DNA of 64,000 nt from Cannabis sativa (Eukaryota; Streptophyta; Magnoliopsida; Rosales; Cannabaceae): contig NC_083605.1 of the NCBI RefSeq assembly GCF_029168945.1, positions 18,985,280-19,049,279 on the forward strand, read 5' to 3'. A model generated the notes under the pieces. It ran no database searches and was not told where the DNA came from. It saw only the letters and a program-made list of their open reading frames with translations. Shown here piece by piece: positions 1 to 11,142 of this stretch (position 1 is its first letter; every line of letters starts with the position of its first letter). The position numbers and the translations under genes were made by a program.

Positions 1-621
1 AACTAAATAATGTTCAAATGTTTACCTATGGAACAAAGAAAGGCAGCAGTATCCAACAAGCACCTAACTCGGACAAGGGAGTAGCAAACTAGCAAGGTTT
101 TTTCTCTGTGATGAGAAGAGGGAAAAGGCAACAACAAGGTGGAGTTGTGGAGTAAGGCAGTGAAAATGGAGGAGCAGTGAGAAGGAAGGCAGGGGCAGGG
201 CAGTGCACCAATTCGAAGGAAGAAGGCTGCAAGCATTTTTTTTTTTTGTGGGTTGAACTTGAAGAAATATGCAGCAGCTGTGTGCTGCTGTGAGAAAGAT
301 ATGAGCTACTATGAAGAAGATAAAACTTGGGTTTTATTTTTAAGTTTTATTTGGGCTCACTTAAGTATTTTTTTGGGGTTTTTCATTAATATTTATTGGG
401 CTTTTTTAAAGTTTTTTAAGTCTTTTATGTTAGGCAGCAGAAAACTAAATTTAAAATACCAATTTGGTCCTTATTTTAGGGCTTAAATAACCCATTTTTC
501 ACCCAAAATTTGAGGTGCACGCCTCTGATGCCTCATTTCTTCTCAGCAAGGCGCACGCCTTGATGCACTTTTAAAACGCCTCAGCTTGAAGCGCGCCTTA
601 AAAATGCCTTTTTAAACATTG
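1..621 (-). mobile_element. 5' part of a second hAT-like copy (left-truncated by window)
   Basis: This stretch matches 2271-2936 in the same orientation, including the purine-rich GCAGCAG tract, the T-rich middle and the subterminal GAGGCG/CGCCTC-type motifs. It ends, read on the minus strand, with the terminus CAATGTTTAAAAAGGC, which is also found at 2936. I read it as the promoter and 5' leader side of another copy of the element whose transposase lies at 622-2224. The short plus-strand reading frame at 253-486 falls inside this repeat and has a counterpart at 2521-2745, so I do not call it a gene. The rest of this copy lies left of the window. Confidence 0.6.
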
Positions 622-2224
622 GTAGGCAGCAACATGCAAATGTCGATGTAATTGAAATTCCCATTTCTCATCAATGATTTCCCATATCTCCTTGTAATCT
701 TTTTCTTCTCCACCCAAAATATTTGCTATCTTTTCCTTCGCCTTATCCGTTGCATTATAGAGAAATCCCATAGTCGGTTCCTTATCACCATCAACTAACC
801 TTAGCACTTCAACTAAAGGACTTCTGGTCCTAATAGCATAAATCACACTTGGCCAAAAGTTCTTGTCCTTCAAAACTGTTTTTCTTGCTTCTTTTCCATC
901 TGGTTTAGCTGCCCAAGGACACTCTATCCACTCTTCAGAAGTAACCATAGCCTCCAAAGGTTGCCTCACTTGATAAATGATTTGTAGTGTAAGAATTGCA
1001 GTTGCAAATCTAGTGGCATCAGGTCTTACAATGTCTCTTTCTACAAATTTTCTCATCATGTCTAGGACCACTTGATGATTGTAAATATACTTGCTCAATT
1101 TTTTTGCTTTACTCAAAGCAGTTGCATGTTGTGGGAACTCTCTAATTTTTTCAAGCATCAAATCAATACAGTGTGCAGCACATGGAGTCCACTAGAGATG
1201 CTTTCTTTTCTCCATCAATAATGTACCCGCCGCTTTGTAGGCACTAGCATTATCAGTAACCACTTGGATGCTCTCCCATTTCTTCAATAACGTCATCCAA
1301 CATTTTAAACAACTTTTCTGCATTTTTACTAAATGAGGAGGCATCAATACTTTTCAAAAACACAGTGCCCTTAGGATTGTTGATCAAGATGTTAAGAATG
1401 CTTCGATTTCTACCGTCGGACCATCCATCAGACATTATTGAAACTCCTGTTGATGGCCATGTCTTTTTAATATCCTTAACTATAGTGTCGGTAGTCTTTA
1501 TGTCCTCCTTCAATATCCAAGTCCTAAGCTCATACATACTATGAGGTTTCAATTACCAACCATAATTTCCAATCGAGCGACACATATTGAGAAAGGAAGC
1601 ACTCTTAGCCAAATGAAAAGACAAAGCATTCTCAAAGAAACACCTCCCAATGTCCATGCAAACATTATCACACATTTTTATCTCTTTTTTGGGAGTGGTT
1701 TTTTCAGCGGCTGTCCTATCACTACCATCACACACAAACCAATCAATTGGTCCTCTTACACCTCTAGCAGACACGGGAGCACTAGTCTTAGTGTAATAAG
1801 ATCCCGACTCAACCATCTCTTCGAATTTCATTTGAGCCACACGCTTTTCTAATGTTTTTTGTTTCAAGAGATCCACAAATTTATTCTTAACTTCTTCGGG
1901 AACCTCCTTACATGGTGCAACACCTTTCCTAGTGTGAGCATGGTGTTGTTTCAACCATGCAACACCACCCGTAAGAAGCTTTCTGCAGTATTTACACTCC
2001 ATGTAAATATAATTTTTCTTGTTTTCAGCATTTTCACCCGAAGTATCAACTTCAACGCCTTGCTTCCAAGCCTGATCTTTTCTATTTCTAAGACTATTAT
2101 TATTATTATCATCAACACTGCAACTGCGACGAGCTCCTCCAGCACCAATATGACTCAATTTTGATTTTCTATTTATTTTCTTATCTATACAAAACAAAGT
2201 AACAACCAAATAATAAATCACCAC
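622..2224 (-). pseudogene. hAT transposase (BED zinc finger + DUF659), disrupted
   Basis: Read from 2224 downwards, the protein has a BED-type zinc finger (a CKYC pair, then GG, LKQH, and a C before VPEEV). A DUF659-type segment follows, with the motifs GWSDGRNRSILN and GTVFLKSIDAS, then a stretch containing VVTDNASAY and CAAHCIDLMLEKI. Several breaks are visible: an in-frame TAA near 1543, a frame change near 1265, a TAG near 1193, and truncation at about 622 where another element's terminus replaces the C-terminal hAT dimerisation domain. An intact protein of this family would bind the element ends and cut and paste them. This copy is dead. Confidence 0.8.
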
Positions 2225-2936
2225 CTAATGAACCTAAGAACAACTAAATATGGCTTATGAATTAAAAAAAAAACTAAAAAATATTCAAATGTTTACCTAT
2301 GGACCAAAGAAAGGCAGCAGGAACCAAGAAGCACCTAACTCGGACAAGGCAGCAGCAAACCAGCAAGGTTTTTTTTTCTGTGATGAGAAAAGGGAAAAGG
2401 CAGCAGCAAGGAGGAGTCGTGGAGGAAGGCAGTGAAAATGGAGGAACAGTGAGGAGGAAGGCAGGGGCAGGGTAGTGCACCAATTCGAAGGAAGAAGGCA
2501 GCAAGCTTTTTTTTCGTGGGTTGAACTTGAAGAAATATGCAGCAGCTGTGTGCTGCTGTGAAGAAGAGAGGAGCTGCTATGAAGAAGATAAATCTAGGGT
2601 TTTATTTTTTAATTTTATTTGGGTTCACTTAAGTATTTTATTCGGCTTTTTTATTAATGTTTATTGTGCTTATTTAAAGTTTTTTAAGTGTTATGTTAGG
2701 CAGCAGAAAATTAAATTTAAAATACCAATTTGGACCTTTTTTTAGGGCTTAAATAGCCCATTTTACGTACAAAATTTGAGGCGCACGCCTCTTACGCTTC
2801 AACACCTCACGCCTCAACTCAACGCCTCACCACTTGAGTCGTACACCTCACTTCTTCTCAGCAAGGCACACGCGTTGATGTACTTTTCAAACGCCTCAAC
2901 TTGAGGCGCACCTCAAAAACACCTTTTTAAACATTG
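622..2936 (-). mobile_element. hAT-like DNA transposon, minus strand, 3' end lost
   Basis: The minus strand reads terminus CAATGTTTAAAAAGG (to 2936), GAGGCG-rich subterminal repeats, an untranslated leader, then a BED zinc finger/DUF659-type transposase (2224 down to 622). A short terminus followed by clustered GC-rich subterminal repeats is usual for plant hAT elements. The coding region stops abruptly at 622, where the terminus of another copy begins, so the hAT dimerisation region and 3' terminus are absent here. The element is broken and cannot be autonomous. Confidence 0.7.
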
Positions 2937-3543
2937 GGCGGCCTAAGCCGCCTTTAGTTCTTACTATTCATATAGTCTACCAAAAGTTTTCAATGTGTTG
3001 TCTCACATATACAGTATAAATAGAAAGAACAAGAGAGATGTTAACCTTGGGTGGATTCATTACCAGACTTGAAAGAAGTTGACCTTAAATTTTAGAGCAA
3101 GGATTTATAGGTGCCATTTTGTATATTTGCTCACATAAACATTTTGCTGATATACCTGTAATATGTTCACCAGAAAATGTCACAGGACACAAAGTAGCTA
3201 CAGTATATACATTTGTTCTACACAATTGAATAACCAAATCAAATAAACAGAAAATTATAACTCATAACAAAATTTTGATTTTATATATACAAACTTCACT
3301 TCAACAGAGAGTTACAAAAAATAATTGACCTTAATGGCAATCTACCTACCCCATTTTTCACAAATATCATAACTTTTTTTTTTACTTTAAGTAATTTATT
3401 AGAAGCATAAGTTCTGAGCATATATTTAAGTATTGTTCAAATAGCGTTGAAGCCATTAAAATAAAATTGAAAGGAAAGTCATTAATGCTATATACTTTAA
3501 TTTCAAAACATTTGATTATCTAAATGATGGTGAATTCGAAACT
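2937..3543. other. Non-coding interval right of the hAT element
   Basis: This is AT-rich unique-looking sequence between the hAT terminus and the helicase fragment. I see no convincing reading frame, RNA gene or repeat structure. Confidence 0.5.
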
Positions 3544-3855
3544 TTGAGCAATCTAAATAGGAAGAAAGTCATATTTAGATATCTCCTGGATCTTGAGACT
3601 AAGCATCAAGTTTTGCCTATGTATCTGTGGTTGACACAACTCTTCAAGGGAGATAATTTTCCCTATGTGAAGAAAGTTGAGGCAATGACGACAGATATTG
3701 CTGACTTATTGGGGAAACCTGAGGCAAGAAATGCAAGGAAACCAAAGCCTCAACAGAAGGCCGATTGTTATGAGAGGCCATTGTCACTCATTAAACAATA
3801 TGATCAGGAAAGACACAAAAAATTCATACCACAAAAAAGCTGTCAGAGAATGTAA
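3544..3855 (+). pseudogene. SUV3-like mitochondrial RNA helicase, C-terminal fragment
   Basis: The 103-residue frame contains LETKHQVLPMYLWL, FPYVKKVEAM, TDIADLLGK and a basic ERPLSLIKQYD tail. This pattern resembles the C-terminal region of plant SUV3, a DExH-box ATP-dependent RNA helicase that works in mitochondrial RNA turnover. No helicase motifs (Walker A, DExH, motif VI) are present upstream in any frame I examined, so only the tail is here. It could be a gene scrap carried by a transposon, a truncated duplicate, or less likely a last exon whose other exons lie far off. The assignment is by motif recognition only. Confidence 0.5.
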
Positions 3856-4521
3856 TTGCTTAGCTTGTGGCCGGTGCTTATTATTTGTAGCTGACTAATT
3901 CAGTGTTCAAAACCAATGAAGCTTAGCTAGTCAAGCGTAGTCTGTAGTGCTGTATTTTAGTTTTGGTGAAGACATACTAGCTTGTAAATTGAAATTTTTG
4001 TAGTTGAAATCTTAGATAGGGCATAACAACATGTATTATCAAAATATAAGAGCTTAGTATTTTGTCCCAGGCTGTGAATGCTGAATGCAAAAGCCAATGT
4101 TCATTAGACATGGTGTCATAAATGTTAAGAATACTGCAAATTTTAATTTAGCCCTAATTAATTCATGAGAATTAAACAATAAAATTATAGTTTAACGGAA
4201 GTGTACCGGAGTCCATAGAATTGATTTTGAATGGTATGATCTTCCAATTTTTGCATCAAAGTTTTTTCTCTGGAACTTGAGTTTTTTTAATGATGGGGAT
4301 TCAAGAAATAAAGATACGATATGTGAAGCTATGCAAAAAATTGGGACCAATACCTATTTATTAATAACTGAATAATCAGTAAATTAATATTTTTTGACTA
4401 TTTTTAATTTGACCCCTCATCAAATTAAAACTTGTCTAATTGGTATCGACATATTAAAATCATGACAATCATGCTCTTAAGTCAAACTTTATTCTAAAAT
4501 AGACCACATAAATTTAACTTA
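3856..4521. other. Non-coding AT-rich interval
   Basis: I see no gene. The first part may be old 3' flank of the helicase fragment. The last bases (4522-4530) are the left target-site duplication of the MITE that follows. Confidence 0.5.
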
Positions 4522-4936
4522 TTTATTTAAGGCTAATTAGGATTTTTGCCCCATGAACTTCGACATGTACCAAATCATGCCTCCTGAACTTTTAAGGTCG
4601 TTAAAAATGCCTCCTGAACTATTGAGATTGTTGGATTTAAGGACTTTTGTCGAATTTCTTTCAATTTTACTATTTCAGTGATTGTTTCTGTACTAAATCA
4701 TGCTTCCTAAAATTTAATATCTACCAAACCATGTCCTTCGAACTTTGACATGTACTAAATCATGTCTCTTGAACTTTTATCCATGTTAGATTTTTTTACT
4801 AAAATTGGACAAAAATCCTTAAATCTAACAACCTCAATAGTTCAGGGGCATTTTTAAGAACCTTAAAAGTTCAATAGGCATGATTTGCTATATGTCAAAG
4901 TTCAGGGGGCAAAAATCCTAATTAAACTTTATTTAA
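4522..4936. mobile_element. Mutator-type MITE with 9-bp TSD and long TIRs
   Basis: The element occupies 4531-4927 (397 bp), flanked by identical 9-bp direct repeats TTTATTTAA at 4522-4530 and 4928-4936. Its ends are inverted repeats of roughly 120-125 bp that begin GGCTAATTAGG on the left and GTTTAATTAGG on the right arm's complement. The core ATTTTTGCCCC and the phrases TGAACTTTTAAGG and CTGAACTATTGAG are shared by both arms. Similar phrases recur inside, so the centre is made of related repeats. There is no coding capacity. Long TIRs with a 9-bp duplication point to mobilisation by a Mutator-like transposase. It sits about 1 kb upstream of the VDE start codon. Confidence 0.85.
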
Positions 4937-5599
4937 TGACTCAATACACATTTTTATATAAACAATTGTCACCTCAATAATTTCTAACAGTAAACACAAT
5001 TTTGATTGGCAAGTACTAGAGAAAAGATGTTATTTATGAAGGCCATAGATAAATGGTTATGGTTAAATTAGTTAATTGGTCGAGGTATGCATACATAGAG
5101 GAAAAACAGTAATCTAAACTTCAAAATCAAATATCGCACCTAAATTTAATTACTCATCGAGATATACTATCCATATATCGGAGAGCAATCGAATTTGTTG
5201 AGAAGCCTCATCGATCTATGTTCTGAGAAGTGGAGGAAATCAATTAAAAATTTCAGAAATCAAAAACAAAAAAGTGAAAGTAAAGGCAAGATGAGATATA
5301 CATAAATCTGAGAGAAATACACAGAGAGAGAACAGAGTTGGATTCCTTTGTTAATCATCAAAGTTCAAACCATCATTACTACTATTTTCAGTCAAAAACA
5401 CCAAAGAATTAGATTGCCTTGTTTTCACTATACCAAATTCAAAGAAGAAAACAAATTAAATAGAGAGTAATGCAAGAGAACAAACACCAACGGAATATTA
5501 AGGAAGTACTGAGAGATCGAACAAACAAATTTAACGTTTTTTGTTTTTTGTTTTTTCAAATTTTATTTATTTTTTGTTTTAAAAAAAAGAACTTAATAT

Positions 5600-5827
5600 T
5601 TTTTAGATGGCTGATAAATACACACGTGGTCAGTGTCCTGGTCTTCTCTTTCTCTTGCATAAAAATTGGAGTACGTTAAACTACTTACTTCCACACGATG
5701 CGTTGCTCTTATCTTTCAATCTATATTGACTCACACTCACTCCACCACTACCAGAGATTTTCATTTCAACATCTACATAATCATCCTTTGGCGCCATCCG
5801 TCTATCTCTTCTTCTCTTTTTTTATGG
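5600..5827 (+). promoter_or_regulatory. Putative VDE promoter and leader, with a G-box
   Basis: A CACGTG G-box lies at 5623-5628, within the plant consensus ACACGTGG. A weak TATA-like GCATAAAAAT lies at 5658-5667, followed by a CT-rich stretch suited to a leader. G-boxes are bound by bZIP and bHLH/PIF-type factors and are common in light-responsive photosynthesis genes. The transcription start is inferred only from position. Confidence 0.4.
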
Positions 5828-5936
5828 GTAAGCTTTCTGTCTTGAAATTTCATTTCTCAGTCTAGTCTTTTCAATGCCACACTATTTAATTTGGTCCTTT
5901 CTTGATTATTTGGAGTATAATCAGCTATTTTCTCAG
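5828..5936 (+). other. Candidate 5'UTR intron of VDE
   Basis: A good donor (GG then GTAAGC at 5828) and a T-rich acceptor ending TCTCAG at 5936 bracket a T-rich 109-bp stretch just before the start codon at 5971. Leader introns are common in plants. RNA data would be needed to confirm it. Confidence 0.4.
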
Positions 5937-5970
5937 GTCATTTTTGAGGTAAAAGCACTTTACCATAGCC

Positions 5971-7986
5971 ATGGCTGCTCGTTCTATATGTTTATCTATC
6001 AAAGATGACAGTTTTGGTAGTGCTTGTGTGAGGTCTGGTTTAGGAAATAGTTTCCAAGTTCACCAGAAAAAGGCACTTCACTTTCGTGTTGTTGTGAAGC
6101 TCTGGCCGACTAGTGAAAAGCCCCGATACTTGCTTTTGAGAACTTCTGGTAGAGACTTTTGTGGTCTGAGTTCAAAATGGTCAAGGGTTTTATTTCGCAG
6201 AAGAGAGGAGATTTCTTCATCATTTTCTATGAGTAATGCTAATAAAGATGAGGTAGTTCTTGGTACATGTACTTGGGTAATGTTGGGTTATTGATTCCCA
6301 TAACTAATTAATTTAATTTCTTATTCTGTTTTTTTTCCAAGATGAGACAAGTGATGAATTCTCTGATTGAAAATGTATCACATGGTCTTAAAGGATGGAG
6401 CCACTTACATTTGATGAAAGTAATTGGTTTGTTGGCATGCACTTTCATGCTCATTCCTTCAGCCAATGCTGTTGATGCTCTCAAAACATGTACTTGCTTA
6501 TTGAAGGAATGCAGGTAACTCAGTGGAATTTCTTGTGTTTGTATTTTTCTAATCATATTAAATGTACATTGTTGTTTCTCATCTAGATTAGCCGGTAGTA
6601 GCTAGGATTATACTATCTCGTATCCTATGCTTTTCTGTGTTTTTTCTTCTATTTTTCCAGCAAAGGCAGCCTTATTCGAGTTAGTTATAGCATTATCTTC
6701 CACTTACATAATGAGATTGATTGTTTTGGTGATATGTCTCAGTAGACACTAATTGTTCCTATGTGATTTTGTATCTATCCTTCATTCAAACACTAGAGTT
6801 TTTGTGTCAGGGTAGAACTTGCAAAGTGCATTGCAAACCCATCTTGCGCTGCCAATGTTGCTTGTCTTCAAACTTGCAATAATAGACCTGATGAGACTGA
6901 ATGCCAGGCTAGTTCTGCAACCTTTTGATCAAGTCTTTTATTTTTACTAGTTTAGGGCAATGCTTAATTGTTCATATATGCTTCTTCATCTTGCAGATTA
7001 AATGTGGTGACTTGTTCGAAAACAGTGTTGTAGATGAATTCAACGAATGTGCTGTGTCACGAAAGAAGTGTGTGCCTAGGAAATCTGATGTTGGAGAATT
7101 TCCTGTTCCTGATCCTGCTGTTCTCGTTAAAAGCTTTGATATTGCAAAGTTTGATGGAAAGTGGTTCATTTCAAGTGGCTTAAATCCTACCTTTGATGCT
7201 TTTGATTGCCAATTGCATGAATTCCACAAAGAATCCAACAAACTTGTTGGGAATTTAACTTGGAGAATAAAAACTCCAGATGGCGGCTTCTTCACTCGAA
7301 CGGCTACACAGAGATTTGTTCAAGATCCACAGCAGCCTGGAATACTATACAACCATGACAATGAGTACCTTCACTATCAAGATGATTGGTAATTCATTCA
7401 TATCCACATGGTTCTTGATTAGCTGCAAAAACAATTTTGTTCTTCCTTTCTTCGTCATGAGTTTTGGCAAAGTGATATTTTCAGGTACATTCTATCATCC
7501 AAGATAGAAAATACACCAGATGATTACATATTTGTATACTACCGCGGCAGGAATGATGCTTGGGATGGCTATGGTGGTGCTTTTATATATACAAGGAGTT
7601 CAACATTACCAGAAAGTATTGTTCCTGAACTTGAAAAAGCAGCAAAGAGTGTTGGCCGGGACTTCAGCACATTTATCAAAACGGATAATACTTGTGGACC
7701 TGAACCTCCTCTAGTAGAGAGGCTAGAGAAGAAGATAGAAGAAGGCGAAAGGACAATTGTAGAGGAAGTTGAGCAAATAGAAGGGGAAGTAGAGAAGGTG
7801 GGAAGAACCGAAATGACATTATTTCAAAGGTTAGCTGAGGGTCTTAAATTGCTTCAACAAGATGAAGAGAATTTCTTAAAAAATCTAAGCAAAGAAGAGA
7901 CTGAATTATTAGAACAGCTGAAAATGGAAGCAAATGAAGTAGAAAATCTTTTCGGACAAGCACTGCCTATAAGGAAGCTCAGATAG
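5971..7986 (+). CDS. VDE: Violaxanthin de-epoxidase, chloroplastic (five coding exons)
   Basis: VDE converts violaxanthin via antheraxanthin to zeaxanthin in the acidified thylakoid lumen, using ascorbate; this is the light-protective half of the xanthophyll cycle. Exons by splice sites and frame are 5971-6276, 6342-6514, 6811-6907, 6997-7388 and 7485-7986, giving about 489 residues, near the family's usual length. Residues 1-145 form a bipartite transit region; the hydrophobic [15 protein letters not shown] precedes mature VDALKTC. The Cys-rich domain (146-217) has 11 cysteines, and two more follow later, 13 in the mature part as in the family. A lipocalin domain (about 238-395) has FDGKW, FDAFDC, YQDDWY and NDAWDGYGG. 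The C-terminal part (about 405-489) is Glu-rich and coiled-coil-like. No stop or frameshift was seen. Odd points: intron 3 starts with GC, and exon 1 has a second in-frame donor at 6252. It reads as a functional single gene. Confidence 0.95.
6908..6996 (+). other. Non-canonical GC-AG intron in VDE
   Basis: To keep the conserved ETECQ-IKCGDL junction, exon 3 must end in CAG at 6907 and exon 4 must begin at 6997 after TTGCAG. The intron then starts GCTAGT instead of GT. GC-AG introns are a known minor class spliced by the major spliceosome and usually have a strong CAG upstream of the donor, as here. Confidence 0.8.
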
Positions 7987-8640
7987 TTTTGGTTTCTTTT
8001 TAAAAAGGATGACATTTGTGAATTGCACCAAATTCTTACCCTCCAATTTTTTGGAGAATGTAAGCTAATACTACATATTTATTACAAGTTTTTAAAGAAT
8101 ATACAAGAGTCAATTCTTTTGTATTTTTTGTGCTTCTTTTCCCTACTAACAAATTACTTACAACAAGTTGGGATTAAACCATATAAATCATTCAAATGTT
8201 GCCCAATTTGAGAACTAGCAAGTATCATGAAGGTAGAGTATTTTTCATGTATTTAAAGTATGATTAATCCAAAAATGTGACTCTTTCATCAATTACTTTG
8301 AGAACAAACTGAAGGGTAGACGAACTACACTACACATAGCCTTATTCAAAAACAATATCTAGAGTTGGGGATTAATCATACACACGCCCAGTGTGGGCAT
8401 CCAGGGTCATATCAAGTTTTTAAGGGGCTTAGGGTGAAACTAAAAAATAGGGTCTTTTATTTTTAAAAATTTGACTTTAATTGAAACTTTTTATATTATA
8501 AAAATTGAAATTTTAACTAAAATTTTAAAACAACCACAATTTAAATCCTTTAACTTATTCACACAATAAAATTTAGGCTATATACAAAATTACGGGAAAA
8601 AAAATAAAAAATTTACATATATATGGCATTAAACTTAATG
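7987..8640. other. VDE 3' flank and non-coding sequence
   Basis: This holds the probable VDE 3'UTR followed by AT-rich sequence with no supported gene. The short frame at 8023-8211 is T-rich chance coding in the UTR region. Confidence 0.5.
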
Positions 8641-9665
8641 CTACTAAATATAATATTTTTTAACAAAATAAACTAAAAGGAAATTATAGTAAATGACCAC
8701 AAATTATATACTATGTTAGTAAATATTCTCATTTCAAAATTTATAGCAAAATGATCTCTTTTTTAAATTATTTATTATTTATATTGTCTTTTGTCACATA
8801 AAAAAAATTAATAGTTTTTTTTTTTTTAGAATTAGAAGCAAATTACTTAAAGATTATAATATATATTAATTTTGTTAAAATCTTTTTTATTTGAAAGTTT
8901 TGTCAATTTTCTTTCATTTTTTATGAGTTGTTGTGGGTTGTTGGTATATAAATTTTGTTGTACAGTATATTACTATTTTGTTGTATAGTATATTATTATT
9001 TTTAGATAATATTTATTTATAATTTTGCTATGTATAATAGTGGTATATAATTTTGATAGCATAATACAAATATTTTAATGTATGTAAATAATCTTATTGG
9101 CATGCTACATATATTTAATTATTATTTTTATATATTTTAATTATATGATATATATTTATTTAAAATAATATTTATTTAGTTTCTATTTTATTATATACAA
9201 TAGTGCTATATAATTTTATTGTCATGGTATATATATTTTAATTATAGGATATAATTTAATTAGTGTATACAAATATATATATATATATATATATTAGTAA
9301 TATGTATTTTTATATTATTAATAGTATATATATTTTGTAAATGGTATATATATTTTTTTGTTACGCGATATATCATTTTTTTTTAAATAATATTTAAGTT
9401 TTATTTTTTATTATATTTTTGTTGACATGATATATAATTTTATTAGTATCTTATATATATATTTTTTTTATTTGTTGTTATTATGTATATATATATTTGT
9501 AACGTATATAATTTTTGTTATATGGTATATAAATTTTATTATATAGTATATCATTTTATTTTAAATCATGCATATTTAATTTTTATTTTATTATATATAA
9601 AGGTGATATATAATTTTGTAAGTATGGTATAATTATTTTATGGGTGTATATAATTTTGTTAATAT
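8640..9665. repeat. AT-rich degenerate repeat tract, left half
   Basis: Variants of the phrase GGTATATAATTTTGTT and TATAGTATATCATTTT recur irregularly through about 1 kb, with runs of (TA)n near 9270-9293. The same vocabulary resumes at 17508, right of the Athila-like element, so this is one tract cut by a 7.8-kb insertion. No coding potential was found. Confidence 0.7.
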
Positions 9666-9670
9666 GGTAT

Positions 9671-11142
9671 TGTTGTGAAAATTATATACGCAAGTATACG
9701 CAGTCAAACAAGTAATAAAGTGATAAGTAAGATCGTCTCCACAGGGATTGCAAACAAAGTTTGATGTAAAACCATCTAATTTCAACTTAAAGTAAGAGGG
9801 AATAACATGCAAATGGTTGATTAATAATTCAAAATTAAAAATGACATGAATTAAACTTGCTAAAATTAAAACTAACACTGCTAGAAAAATTGCTTGCAAG
9901 ATAAAAAATGTAATATGGTAAAAATGGCTTGAATAGCTAATTCCTTCGAGTTAGTTTTTTTTTTCCAGGTGTTAAAGCATCAGTTCAGCATTACTCCAGC
10001 ATTCGGCACATAGATAACAAAAATTCCTCTAGGCTTGTGACAATTTTGCAAAACTCACAAATTAAAGTCTATCGCTAAGCTCAATATATTCTTATATCAA
10101 ACCAGCAAGCAAAATACTATTCAAACATCAATTCTTAAGTTATGCAAGGTAATTGAAATATTCTTATTCCACTTACAAAGAAAAACCTAAGTTTTCAATT
10201 GCTCCATTCAAGTTGAACTACTAGATCTAGCCCTTCCGGAACAAGATCTAGCTTAGCAAATTGTTATTCATGGCCAAGGAACAACAATCTAATAAAAATA
10301 AAATTCACTTGAATGAACAAAGGCAAATATACTAAAGTAAGCTTAAAAATTAATCATGTCCAACATAGAAGTTCATAGCCATTCAAGCCTCAAAAGTCTA
10401 GCTCATATTCAATTCAAAAAGTAAAATCCAAGCTAAAAAACTATCATCCATGGCTGCTGCCCAGTTTTACAATCTCACAAAGTTTTTAATAACTAAGTAC
10501 AACAACAAGAAAAGAGAAAGGAGAAGAAACTATTAAGAGATGGTAAAAGAAAAAGCAAACACTAAAGCTTGGTCCCGCCTTCTTCCTCCTTTGCTGTACT
10601 ATTCTGCAGTTACTTCTCTTCCAAAAAAAAATGCAGCAGCTCTCCTTCATTACGTAATGGAAGATGAAGATATGTACTTTCTTTCTTTTTCCTTTTAGTT
10701 GTTTGGTTCATAGGGTACAAAATCACTCCCCAAAAATGAGAAGCCCAATTCTTTTTGCACTTTGGCCCACTAGGTTTAGTCCCCTTCCTTCCACAACAAC
10801 CAAGTGGTGTATTTTGAGTGATTGGGACGAATTTACTGATGTGGATAAGTGAAACTCGTGTTTCCACGTCACTGCCAGAATGCTGAATTCGCTTCAGCAT
10901 TGCTTCAGCAATCTACCCTAATTTCAGCTTGTGTTCCACTTCTTCCTTGCTTCCTTTTCTTTTTCCTATCCATTTAATTCTTCCTTTTTCAACACAAACA
11001 AGCACAATTAATTGGAAGAACACACCTAACAATACAAATTTTTACAAGACTTAAAAGTTAGCTTACTAAATAGAAAATGAAACTAATTAATACTAACTAA
11101 AATTAAGCAAACAAACACATTTTCACTACTCTTCTCACAATA
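9671..11142 (-). repeat. 3' LTR of Athila-like element, end missing
   Basis: This is closely similar to 16003-17444 over its full length, with scattered substitutions and small indels. It stops matching just after CTCACAATAC, about 60 bp short of the LTR boundary, where CACTA sequence begins. The polypurine tract that should adjoin it is therefore absent. Reading frames inside (for example at 10610-10900) also occur as shifted versions in the other LTR and are not genes. Confidence 0.85.

Noticed and set aside
3544..3855. Calling a functional SUV3 gene
   Set aside because: Only the C-terminal part is present; no helicase motifs were found upstream.
5470..5679. 69-residue frame upstream of VDE
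   Set aside because: It is T-rich low-complexity sequence overlapping the likely promoter, with no recognisable domain.
6308..6556. Antisense 82-residue frame over VDE exon 2
   Set aside because: It is the reverse complement of a coding exon and introns, with no motif of its own.
10610..10900. 96-residue frame in the Athila-like LTR
   Set aside because: The same region in the other LTR (about 16960-17220) does not keep the frame; it is LTR sequence.
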